The notes beneath the pieces are model-generated. The model searched no databases and was not told where the DNA came from. It saw only the letters and a program-made list of their open reading frames with translations. A stretch of 22,140 nt of DNA from a virus: positions 1 through 22,140 of IMG/VR virus record IMGVR_UViG_3300034071_000677; one strand, 5' to 3'. A program made the position numbers and the translations under genes. This document shows positions 7,322 through 15,379 of the stretch, piece by piece (position 1 is the first letter of the stretch; each line of letters begins with the position of its first letter).

Positions 7322-7580
7322 ATTAGGTAAAACTGTATTCGAGATTGAACACACAATGTCAATCAATGAATTAAACTCATGGTCTGAGTATCTATCACTT
7401 GAACCATCTAACTCAATTGAGATTCAACTAGCATTACTTACAACTGTTGTAGCTAATATGATGGGTGGAAAGAAATCAGTAGATGACTTTTTGATTACTA
7501 ATTATAAACCGCAAGTAGACAAACCGCTATTCATGGATGAAAGTGATGTCAAGAATATGTTTAGTCTAATCTCCAAATAG
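7275..7580 (+). CDS. Tail assembly chaperone GT extension, made by -1 frameshift
   Basis: This frame has no stop from the slippery site (entered at CGA, 7275) to TAG at 7578-7580 and adds 101 residues to the first 104 of the G-like protein, giving a predicted fusion of about 205 residues. The added part reads LLLHRVARTLGKTVFEIEHT then MSINELNSWSEYLSLEPSNS, the typical 'RxARTLGxTxxE...M...E...W..Y...EP' pattern of gpT-type and similar phage chaperones. An internal ATG at 7356 exists but lacks a good ribosome site and would cut off the conserved RVARTLGKTV segment, so independent translation is unlikely. In lambda the GT fusion recruits tube subunits to the tape measure, and the ratio of G to GT matters for assembly. 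Confidence 0.88.
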   Translation, partial: RSLSPEKLLLHRVARTLGKTVFEIEHTMSINELNSWSEYLSLEPSNSIEIQLALLTTVVANMMGGKKSVDDFLITNYKPQVDKPLFMDESDVKNMFSLISK

Positions 7581-7596
7581 TACCCTCTATGGGTAC
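7580..7596 (+). terminator. Hairpin overlapping the chaperone stop
   Basis: GTACCC (7580-7585), loop TCTAT, GGGTAC (7591-7596): a perfect six-base-pair stem starting on the last base of the stop codon. It resembles the ATACCC/GGGTAT hairpin after the tail tube gene. No T-run follows, so termination would be weak; RNA protection or processing is equally possible. Confidence 0.4.
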
Positions 7597-7612
7597 ACTT
7601 CAAAACCTTCGC

Positions 7613-7618
7613 TATAAT
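7613..7618 (+). promoter_or_regulatory. -10 box candidate before tape measure gene
   Basis: TATAAT followed by TACA, 44 bases before the tape-measure ATG. It lacks the upstream TG of the earlier sites, but shares the ten bases TATAATTACA with the site at 14027. No -35 element is recognised. Confidence 0.35.
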
Positions 7619-7661
7619 TACAATAACAAGTCAAACGACTATCCCACAATAAGGCTCTACT

Positions 7662-10600
7662 ATGGCTGATGATATTAAGTTAAACGTTGGTGCTACATTA
7701 GACATGAAAGGTCTTGAAGCTCAATTAAAAGAGCTGAAGAAACAACTAAAAGATGAAACAAAGAAGGTTGTATTTGAAGGTGATTCAGGCTCGTTAGCTA
7801 AGATTGAAAAGCAGATTACTAGAGTAAATAAGTTAATATCAGATGGATATGCAAAGCAAAATAAACTAGCAGAACAATCTCTTACTCATCAAGAAAAGCT
7901 ACAGCTAAAAAGACTTGATAACAAGAAGCTTATCCTACAAAAAGAATTAGTAGCTGAGCAGACCAATCAGAAAGCAATACAAAATGCTCATATCAAATCT
8001 ATGGAATCTATGGTTAGTAGACATAAGATTGCATATGAAAAACTAAAGGCTCAAAACAAGCTAAATGTTAATGAGCAGATATATGGATTTAGAGCTGTAG
8101 AGCAAGCCAGTAAACAATCTCAGCAGAATATGCTTAATGATGCAAAAGTAGCTAAAGCTAAGATTGCTAAAGTAAATAGTGATTATGCTAAAACATTTAT
8201 GGGTTCGCTTACAGAAGGAACGACATTTGGTCATAAGCTTGCAACAACAGCACAATATGCAATAGCTGGTTCTAGTCTATATGCGCTTGCTGGAGCATTT
8301 ACATCGCTTAAAGATGCTGTTGTGGAATCAGATAAATACCTGCAAATGTTTAAAGGTGTACTTGAATTAAATGATGTAAAAGCTAAAGAATTACAGCAAT
8401 CAATATTTAATGTAGGCAAAGAATTTGGTGGTACAACACAGGGTATTAGCGAAGCAGCATTACAATTGGGAAGAGCTGGTCTTGAAGGTGAAAAATTAGC
8501 TACTGGACTAAAGGTAGCATCACAAGCTGCATTGATTTCTGGAGATAGTATTGAGAATGTAACAGAGATGCTGTCTTCTTGGAGTATAGCATACCAAATA
8601 GACGATATGAAAAGACTTGGCGATGTTATGGTAAAGGTAGCAAATGAGTCGCTACTGTCTATAGATGGCTTGAAGACTGCTACATCATACATAACTGCTG
8701 CTGGAGCTTCTGCTGGAGTTACAGCGGAAAATCTAATCTCATTAGCTGGGGCTTGGAAGCAAACAGGTAAAGCTGATTCTATTGTTGGTACAGAAATTAG
8801 ACGTTTGTTTAGCCAAATAGAAGGTGGTTCTGAAGAGGCTAGAAAAGCCTATTGGGCTATGGGCATTGATATTGATAAAGTGAATAAGGCTCTTAAGTCT
8901 GGTGATAAAGCTACTCAAGAATCGGCAATGAAATCATTCATGGCGCAGATGGGTACATATGAGAAACTTCCTAAAGCACAAAAAGAAGCTGTTGATAAAA
9001 TACTTGGAACTATGCAAGTTCTAGATAAACAGACTATCCAATCTGGGTTTATTGCTGGTAGGGAATATGCAGATATGGCTAAGGCTGCTGATAACGCTAG
9101 TGGTTCACTGGATGAAGCATCTAAGAAGATTTCTCTTAGTTATGAGAAGATGTGGGAGAGGATTAAAGCAGCTGGAGTTGAATCTGCTGTAAAGCTAGAA
9201 GAAGGATTTAAAAAGTCATTCTCTGGTTCAAGCACTACTGCTGAGCAATTCGATACAAAGATGATTGAGCTGTCTAAGACATTTAATGCTGTAGCAGAAT
9301 CAGCTGGACTTCTTGCTGGAGAAATAGCTACACCATTAGTTACAGCAATTGGTGGGGCTGTAACGGCTCTAGGTAGCTTAGTTGGAATAGCGTCATCATT
9401 TGCATCATACGCTAAAGATGCAACTACTGCTGTTGCTGGAATGACTGGAGGATTCTCAACATTAGCAATTGAGATTGGAGTTGCAGCTGTAGCATTCAAG
9501 AAATTCCCAATGATAACTATTATAGCAGAAGCACTAAGATTAATAGATATGTATAGAGAAATTCTTGATCTAAAGAATCAGATTAATAGAGATGGATTAC
9601 AGTCAAGTGCAAGTACCGCATCTGCTAAAGATACTAGCATGGTTGCTGGATACAAAAGTAAGTCTGATAAGCTAAAAGAAGCTGTTAGAATTGAAACTGA
9701 ACTTGTATCAAGACTGAACAAGTTAACTTCAATTACAGATGAGCAGAGAGCTAGAACTGATTCAGCTACTAAAAATAAGCTTGACAATTCAATAATAATA
9801 TTATCAAAAAGACTAGAGTCTATACGCAAACTAAAGTCTGATTTACAAGTAGTTGAAAAGAAAGATAAGCCAATAAAAGTAGTAGATACATCTGCTGTAG
9901 GAGTAATGCCTACAACTAAAAAAGAAAAAACTGCAAAGCAGATTGCTGATGAGGCTGAGAGATTAGCTAGACAAGAGCTAAAAAATAAGATAGCTCTAAT
10001 AAACAAAGAAGAGCAATTAGCGTTTATTAAGTACGGTATATTTGATAAAGAATCACAAAGCCAATATCATGCTGGTATTACGCTGCAAAGAATTGAAGAC
10101 ACTACTAAAGAGTACAAGTCTCATGCTTGGGCTGTTGACGATATTAGTAATGCTGAGAAGGCTAGACTTGATGCTGTAGTTGATATACTAGGAGCTAATC
10201 AGAAGTTTGCTATTGAAAAAGCCAATGAGTTAGACGTGTTAAAGGCAAAGGCTAATCTTGAATCAGCCATGTTTGAAGAGTCTAAGATTCGTATGCAGTT
10301 TGAGCTTGATATGGCAGAAGCTATTTCAAAATACAATACATCTCCAGCTGGAACTGAAAGGGATAGCAAGATAGTAGCTGATGCAGAACTAGCAATAGCT
10401 AAACAGAATAAGTCATTTGATGAACTAGCAATTAAAGATGCAAATACTCTTCGTGATATACGTATTGAGATAGCAGACCAACAAGCTTCAATTGCTGATG
10501 GCATGACAGTATGGGCTGACTCAATAGGAAAGATAAATAGTGAGTATGGAAATGTAGCTAATTCAATTTCTGGCATATATGCCTTTCAAAAGAAAGCGGC

Positions 10601-13600
10601 AGTAGCACAAGAGCAGCTTGAAATAAAGTATGCCAAGAAGGCAGAAGGTAGAGACAAAAAAGATTTGAAATCTGCACAGTTCTTTGCTGACCTAGAGGAA
10701 GAGAAGTCAAAAGAGCAGGCTATCATTGACTATAATAACTATCAAGCTCAACTTGATATGTATGGCAATCTAGCTGGAGCTATGTCTAGTATGTTTAAAC
10801 AAGGCTCTAAGGAAGCAGCTGCATTCCAAATCATACAAACTGCACTAGCAGGAATATCTGGTGTCACAGCTATCCTTGAACAAGGAAAAGGAGACCCATA
10901 TACTTCGTGGGGAAGAATGGCTGCTATGGCTGCTATTGTAATACCAATGGTAACTTCTATCGGGGGAAGCATAAAGACTATGTTTGGTGGAGAAAAGGTA
11001 TCTACATCATCTGACGCATTCTCTTCTATGGCTGCAAATGATGGTAAAGGTTCTGTTCTTGGGGATGCATCAAAGGCTTCAGAGTCAATAGCTAACTCTC
11101 TTGAGCTTATGGGAGATATAGCTAAGCCTGAGTTTGCGTTAATTTCACAGATGAATAAATCGCTTATATCTATTGACCAGAAGATTGGTGGAGTTTCAAG
11201 CTTATTGCTACGTCAAGGCGGTTTTGCCTTTGGTGAAGGATACGAAGGATTTGATACAGGATATTCCAATAACATAAGTACTACATCTGGAGTTGGTGGA
11301 CTAGCGTCAAAGGCTCTTGGAGTTGGTGCTATGGGTATGGCTGGAAGTGCAGCTTTAGGATTAGGTTCATGGGCTGCTCTAGGCACACTTGGACCAGTTG
11401 GAATAGCTGTAGCCATAGCTGATAAGCTACTTCTAGGTGGAGCAATATCTGGAGTTATAAATAGTGCTGTTGGAAGCATAGTTGGCGGAATATTCGGCAA
11501 AACATCCGTATCGCAAACTATGACCGATTCAGGTATTTATTTTGCAGATGCATTATTGACAAGTGCTAAAGAGCAATTTGAGGGTAGTGCGTATCAAACT
11601 ATATCAACTACAGTAAGCAAGAAGTCGTGGTTTAAAAAGTCATCGAGTACATCAATAGTCACTCACTTTGACGAATTGAATGGCGAGTTAGAACGACAAT
11701 TCAGTCTTGTGCTAGGTGGACTATATGATACTACAATGCTTGCTGGCAATGCGTTAGATGCATCCGCCTTATCTGTAGGGGCAAGCCTTGATAACTTTGT
11801 TGTATCCATTGGGAAAATCTCCCTCAAGGGTAAGACTGGTGATGAGATACAAGAAACGCTAAGTGCTATATTTGGCAAAATTGGTGATGATATTGCGCTA
11901 ACCACATTTCCACTGTTAACAGCCTTTCAAAATGTAGGTGAGGGTCTATTTGAGACGATGAGTCGTGTGTCAGTAGGTATGGAAGAAGCTGAATACTACA
12001 TCAACCGTTTGGGTTATGCATTTGATGATATTTCATATCTTGACATACTAAATAAGCAAGGTGATGTAGGCTTTGAAGCATTAATGCAGTCTATAGCAAA
12101 TGCTAATAATGTAACCAAAGACTTAAGCAATGGTCTTATAGAGCTTATGGATGCGGCAGGTGGAACAGCAGAGGAGCTATATTCATTATACAACGCACTA
12201 GACTCATTGGGTCTTATGCTTTCATCTGTAGGCATAGATAGCATTATGTTGACTCAAGCAATGATAGCTGGAGCTGGTGGTATCGAACAGCTTGCAAGTG
12301 GTATCTCTGACTACATAGATGGGTTCCTAGCTGAGTCAGAACAAACTATGTACAAAGTATCACTATTGGTAGAGCAGTTTGATAGACTCAACTTAACTAT
12401 GCCAGATAGCAAAGCTGGTTTCAAAGAGCTGGTTGATGGTATTGATACCACAACAGAAGCTGGACAAGACCTATATGGAAGAGTAATTCTTCTAAGTAGC
12501 GCATTTGATGAAGCATCTGAGTCAGCTGAGAATGCTAGAAATAGTTATGTTGAATTGTTCTCACGAATTGATAGAATACTAAATCCTACAGCATTCAAGA
12601 AACTGGCTGAACTATATCCATTAATAGGTACAGCTACGCTTGAGAATGCTAATGATGTAATATCAAAGCTAGAAGAAGCTCGTGATAGTGAGCTGAACTC
12701 AATACAGAGCATAATTAACGCTGTAGCTAGTCTAAATGACCTTTCTAAGTCCATTAGAGATACTGCAATGGGTACAACTCTAAGTAGCTCACAGGCTCAA
12801 TACAGCTCAATGTACACACTGATTGAAACTGCTATTGCAAACAATACTGATTTCACTGGATATGTTGCTGATTTTACAAAGTCTGCTAATGACTATGCAA
12901 ATAACATTAAAACAAATGCAACTTCATTGGCTGACTATCAATATCAATCACTTGTATTGGCAAATGAGATTAGCTCTTTAGCTACTTCAGATGATTCAAC
13001 TACTCTTGGCGATATTAACGATACGTTTATAGATTACATCACTGAGTTACAAGCAAGTCTTGAGTCGCAGTTTGCGTCTTTATTTGGAGATGAGACATTA
13101 AGTGTTTTGCTTACTGGCACAGAGACAGGTATGGGTGACTATATTAAATTGCTGTACCAAGCACAGGCAGATGCTAAAGCAAAAGAAACAGCGCCCTTAT
13201 CAGCTTCTACTTTCACTGCTGGACATACGCTTGGCACTCAGGAGAGAATTGACTTTGCAAAAGCAACAGGATTAACTATAGGCTCTCAAGAGTTTGAAAA
13301 AGCAATTATAGATATACAAGGCTTCGATACTCAGGCAGATGATACTTCTTACTTGAAGCAACTATCGGGGCTAAGTGGTTCATCATTGTCAGACCCAACT
13401 ATGATGAAGATAATAAAGTCACTTGGTGACAGAGCCCCAGAAGATGCACAAGTAGCGTACTCAGCTGTTCAACAATCACTACAAGATAGTGCTCAAAGCG
13501 AATACTTAGCTTCTCAAGCAGCTAGAGCAAACAACCTATCTGCCTATACAGAGATAATGGGTGTTGTAAGTAGATTCCAAAAGATTCATAAAGACTGGTG

Positions 13601-14024
13601 GCAGAGTACCAATGAGATGCAAGACAATGCTATACTTAATAAGTATGGCACTGGGTTTAATACCAACGAGAAGCGTGGTGAAAATGCTAACCAAGCAATG
13701 TATGACTCTTATGTTCGTCTTGCCAATAGTTATCTAAGTGCAGCAGATAGATATAATATTCCTCTGAAGGATTACTTTGGATTCCAGTCTGGAGGATATA
13801 CTGGAAATATTGGAGTAGATGATTTTGCTGGTATCGTACATGGACAGGAATATGTAGTTAACGCTCAGACAACTAAAGATTTAGGACTGAATAACTCATC
13901 TGGTGTCTTTGAAGAGCTGCTTAATGAAATCAGTGATTTAAAGAATCTAACAATAAAGCTTGTTGCAGATAGTTCAAAGCAACTAAGTACCCAAAGAGCT
14001 ATGCTGGCTGAAAGCGTAGCTTAG
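7662..14024 (+). CDS. Tape measure protein
   Basis: 2120 residues; the longest gene by far. It sets tail length and is thought to aid DNA entry. Residues about 10-150 are Lys/Glu-rich coiled coil. Near residues 185-470 lies a TP901-type tape-measure domain, including GGTTQGISEAALQLGRAG, then SAGVTAENLISLAGAWKQTG and GTEIRRLFSQIEGG. Hydrophobic Gly/Ala segments occur near 550-585 and about 1218-1280, candidates for membrane insertion. More coiled coil fills 650-1070, and Ser/Thr-rich helical sequence follows. The C-terminus carries GYTGN, then DFAGIVHGQEYVVNAQTT, the common tape-measure ending. At the usual 0.15 nm per residue it predicts a tail of about 320 nm. An AAGG site seven bases upstream supports the ATG. 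The frame is intact throughout. Confidence 0.96.
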   Translation: MADDIKLNVGATLDMKGLEAQLKELKKQLKDETKKVVFEGDSGSLAKIEKQITRVNKLISDGYAKQNKLAEQSLTHQEKLQLKRLDNKKLILQKELVAEQTNQKAIQNAHIKSMESMVSRHKIAYEKLKAQNKLNVNEQIYGFRAVEQASKQSQQNMLNDAKVAKAKIAKVNSDYAKTFMGSLTEGTTFGHKLATTAQYAIAGSSLYALAGAFTSLKDAVVESDKYLQMFKGVLELNDVKAKELQQSIFNVGKEFGGTTQGISEAALQLGRAGLEGEKLATGLKVASQAALISGDSIENVTEMLSSWSIAYQIDDMKRLGDVMVKVANESLLSIDGLKTATSYITAAGASAGVTAENLISLAGAWKQTGKADSIVGTEIRRLFSQIEGGSEEARKAYWAMGIDIDKVNKALKSGDKATQESAMKSFMAQMGTYEKLPKAQKEAVDKILGTMQVLDKQTIQSGFIAGREYADMAKAADNASGSLDEASKKISLSYEKMWERIKAAGVESAVKLEEGFKKSFSGSSTTAEQFDTKMIELSKTFNAVAESAGLLAGEIATPLVTAIGGAVTALGSLVGIASSFASYAKDATTAVAGMTGGFSTLAIEIGVAAVAFKKFPMITIIAEALRLIDMYREILDLKNQINRDGLQSSASTASAKDTSMVAGYKSKSDKLKEAVRIETELVSRLNKLTSITDEQRARTDSATKNKLDNSIIILSKRLESIRKLKSDLQVVEKKDKPIKVVDTSAVGVMPTTKKEKTAKQIADEAERLARQELKNKIALINKEEQLAFIKYGIFDKESQSQYHAGITLQRIEDTTKEYKSHAWAVDDISNAEKARLDAVVDILGANQKFAIEKANELDVLKAKANLESAMFEESKIRMQFELDMAEAISKYNTSPAGTERDSKIVADAELAIAKQNKSFDELAIKDANTLRDIRIEIADQQASIADGMTVWADSIGKINSEYGNVANSISGIYAFQKKAAVAQEQLEIKYAKKAEGRDKKDLKSAQFFADLEEEKSKEQAIIDYNNYQAQLDMYGNLAGAMSSMFKQGSKEAAAFQIIQTALAGISGVTAILEQGKGDPYTSWGRMAAMAAIVIPMVTSIGGSIKTMFGGEKVSTSSDAFSSMAANDGKGSVLGDASKASESIANSLELMGDIAKPEFALISQMNKSLISIDQKIGGVSSLLLRQGGFAFGEGYEGFDTGYSNNISTTSGVGGLASKALGVGAMGMAGSAALGLGSWAALGTLGPVGIAVAIADKLLLGGAISGVINSAVGSIVGGIFGKTSVSQTMTDSGIYFADALLTSAKEQFEGSAYQTISTTVSKKSWFKKSSSTSIVTHFDELNGELERQFSLVLGGLYDTTMLAGNALDASALSVGASLDNFVVSIGKISLKGKTGDEIQETLSAIFGKIGDDIALTTFPLLTAFQNVGEGLFETMSRVSVGMEEAEYYINRLGYAFDDISYLDILNKQGDVGFEALMQSIANANNVTKDLSNGLIELMDAAGGTAEELYSLYNALDSLGLMLSSVGIDSIMLTQAMIAGAGGIEQLASGISDYIDGFLAESEQTMYKVSLLVEQFDRLNLTMPDSKAGFKELVDGIDTTTEAGQDLYGRVILLSSAFDEASESAENARNSYVELFSRIDRILNPTAFKKLAELYPLIGTATLENANDVISKLEEARDSELNSIQSIINAVASLNDLSKSIRDTAMGTTLSSSQAQYSSMYTLIETAIANNTDFTGYVADFTKSANDYANNIKTNATSLADYQYQSLVLANEISSLATSDDSTTLGDINDTFIDYITELQASLESQFASLFGDETLSVLLTGTETGMGDYIKLLYQAQADAKAKETAPLSASTFTAGHTLGTQERIDFAKATGLTIGSQEFEKAIIDIQGFDTQADDTSYLKQLSGLSGSSLSDPTMMKIIKSLGDRAPEDAQVAYSAVQQSLQDSAQSEYLASQAARANNLSAYTEIMGVVSRFQKIHKDWWQSTNEMQDNAILNKYGTGFNTNEKRGENANQAMYDSYVRLANSYLSAADRYNIPLKDYFGFQSGGYTGNIGVDDFAGIVHGQEYVVNAQTTKDLGLNNSSGVFEELLNEISDLKNLTIKLVADSSKQLSTQRAMLAESVA

Positions 14025-14026
14025 GG

Positions 14027-14032
14027 TATAAT
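14027..14032 (+). promoter_or_regulatory. -10 box candidate before tail-tip genes
   Basis: TATAAT (followed by TACA) beginning two bases after the tape-measure stop and about 24 bases before the next ATG. It repeats the TATAATTACA found before the tape measure. Its distance to the start codon leaves only a short leader. No -35 element is clear. Confidence 0.35.
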
Positions 14033-14055
14033 TACATCAATAAAAGGAACAGCAG

Positions 14056-14331
14056 ATGGCACAACCAGTTTATGCAATACGTTATTTGGGTACAGTGAGA
14101 GTAGTTAAAAACACCAAATACACAACAGCTTCGCTATTATTATCATTTGCAGGAGCTACAGTTGCAAAGCTGTCAACTGACATATCTGGCGATACAGTAG
14201 GGATAACTGTAAATAATACACCAATGGCTAAATACAAGGATGGTGAAGAGCAGTACGTACAAACAGGAGATACTTTTGAGTTTGACAAGGACTGTACTTT
14301 AAAAATAGGTCTCTATAAGGCGGTTACATAA
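14056..14331 (+). CDS. Small tail-tip protein, unknown
   Basis: 91 residues, beginning MAQPVYAIRYLGTVRVVKNT and mostly beta-strand with alternating hydrophobic residues: YTTASLLLSFAGATVAKL, then VGITVNNTPMAKYKDGEEQY. I do not recognise a family. It follows the tape measure by 31 bases, has a good AAAGGAAC site, and overlaps the next gene (TAATG). Position and size suggest a distal tail or tail-tip component, like the short proteins after the tape measure in other siphoviruses. No signal peptide or membrane segment is seen. Confidence 0.6.
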   Translation: MAQPVYAIRYLGTVRVVKNTKYTTASLLLSFAGATVAKLSTDISGDTVGITVNNTPMAKYKDGEEQYVQTGDTFEFDKDCTLKIGLYKAVT

Positions 14332-15368
14332 TGAGGTATTTAAAGCAAGAGATAGAAGCCTTTGTGTCATCCAATATACCAGAGAATACAGAAGTGTGGT
14401 CTAATGAGCAAGTTGCAGCAGGAAGCTTTACTGTTGGTAAGACATATACCATACTATATGTTGGGACAACAAACTTTACTTTAATTGGTGCATCATCAAA
14501 CACTATCGGAACTGTATTCACTGCCACTGGAGTTGGAAGCGGAACTGGTACAGCTATGATTACATATGTAGCTGGAGACTTGCTTTTATTGGAGCCTTAC
14601 ATATATAAAGCTGTTGCTATTAATTCAGATAAAAGACCAGATATATATACTGGAGTATATTGGGTAAAGTGGAGTGTAAGCAATAGACTAGCAATGCTAG
14701 ATTTATCTGCTAATTCACAGAGTGAAGTTATTGGAGCTGATCTAGTTGTTGTGTTTAATCAAGTAGGTATTGAGACTCTTGCTATAGGTAACTATGAGGC
14801 ATCTGGGATTAAAGTTGAGGTATTAACTGCGGATGAGTTAACTGTTTTGTGGACTTATGAGAATAAAGACTTCTATAATATTGCAGTAGATGACTATTAC
14901 TCATACATTTATGAGCCTTATGATTTCGCAGTGTCCAGAGGGATTAAGATAGACATTCCTGTTCTTGGAAGTAAAATTAGGGTTACGCTATACAGCTCAG
15001 GCATAAGAGCTGCTTGTGGCTTCTTGGCTGGAGGCTTATCTGTATATATGGGAGAAACTTTATGGGGAGTAGGCTTTAAGTATAACTCATTTGCAATTAA
15101 ATCAACTGATGATTTTGGTACTCTATCTGTAACCAAAAGGGCAGTGCAAGACTTGGTGGATTTTGAGACTGTATTTGACTCTACATACCTAATGAGAATA
15201 CGTCAAAACATCAAGAGTATTTATAATGATATAATTGTATTTATAGTTGAGGATGACTCTAACAATTATGAGAACTTATTGACACTAGGGGTAGTTGAAT
15301 CTGCTTCAATAGTTCTAAGTAACTCTCAAAAAACTACTATGACTTGGTCTATAGTTGAAGCTATCTAG
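14331..15368 (+). CDS. Tail-tip protein of a conserved phage family, with inserted module
   Basis: 345 residues. From about residue 105 on, the order is WVKWSVSNRLAMLDLSANSQ, then strands with LAIGNYEASGIKVEVL, a YYSYIYEPYDF segment, IKIDIPVLGSKIRVTLYSSG, ACGFLAGGLSVYMGETLWG and a late TKRAVQDLVDFETV. I recall this sequence, with 'NR.AM.D....Q' and 'A..GFLV.G....G.T..G', from a widespread family of tail proteins in siphoviruses and podoviruses whose exact role is unsettled. Residues about 29-77 look like a foreign Gly/Thr-rich module (listed separately). The gene is coupled to the one before it (TAATG) and lies 11 bases before the fibre gene. With few other genes between the tape measure and fibre, it may be a hub or fibre-attachment protein. 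Confidence 0.7.
   Translation: MRYLKQEIEAFVSSNIPENTEVWSNEQVAAGSFTVGKTYTILYVGTTNFTLIGASSNTIGTVFTATGVGSGTGTAMITYVAGDLLLLEPYIYKAVAINSDKRPDIYTGVYWVKWSVSNRLAMLDLSANSQSEVIGADLVVVFNQVGIETLAIGNYEASGIKVEVLTADELTVLWTYENKDFYNIAVDDYYSYIYEPYDFAVSRGIKIDIPVLGSKIRVTLYSSGIRAACGFLAGGLSVYMGETLWGVGFKYNSFAIKSTDDFGTLSVTKRAVQDLVDFETVFDSTYLMRIRQNIKSIYNDIIVFIVEDDSNNYENLLTLGVVESASIVLSNSQKTTMTWSIVEAI
14415..14561 (+). other. Inserted Gly/Thr-rich module in the tail-tip protein
   Basis: Codons about 29-77 of the tail-tip protein encode AAGSFTVGKTYTILYVGTT followed by LIGASSNTIGTVFTATGVGS and GTGTA. From memory, near-identical segments (V/G-Y-I--VGTT-FT-IGAS-N--G--F-ATG-GSGTGTA) recur in unrelated phage structural proteins. 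Here it interrupts the region before the family's conserved NR-AM-D segment. It is probably a compact beta domain that moves between virion proteins and may add binding surface. Confidence 0.6.
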
Positions 15369-15379
15369 GAGAAATAAAT

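Noticed and set aside
7356-7580. Independent 74-codon gene starting at the internal ATG
   Set aside because: No good ribosome site, and the conserved RVARTLGKTV segment lies upstream of the ATG. The region is better explained as the frameshift extension.
8231-14000. Many minus-strand ORFs of 60-150 codons under the tape measure gene
   Set aside because: They are shadows in antisense of a Ser/Ala/Lys-rich gene, lack ribosome sites and show no family motifs.
15228-15236. TGATATAAT inside the tail-tip gene as a promoter for the fibre gene
   Set aside because: It is embedded in coding sequence about 145 bases before the fibre start and encodes normal residues of the protein; A+T-rich DNA yields such matches by chance.
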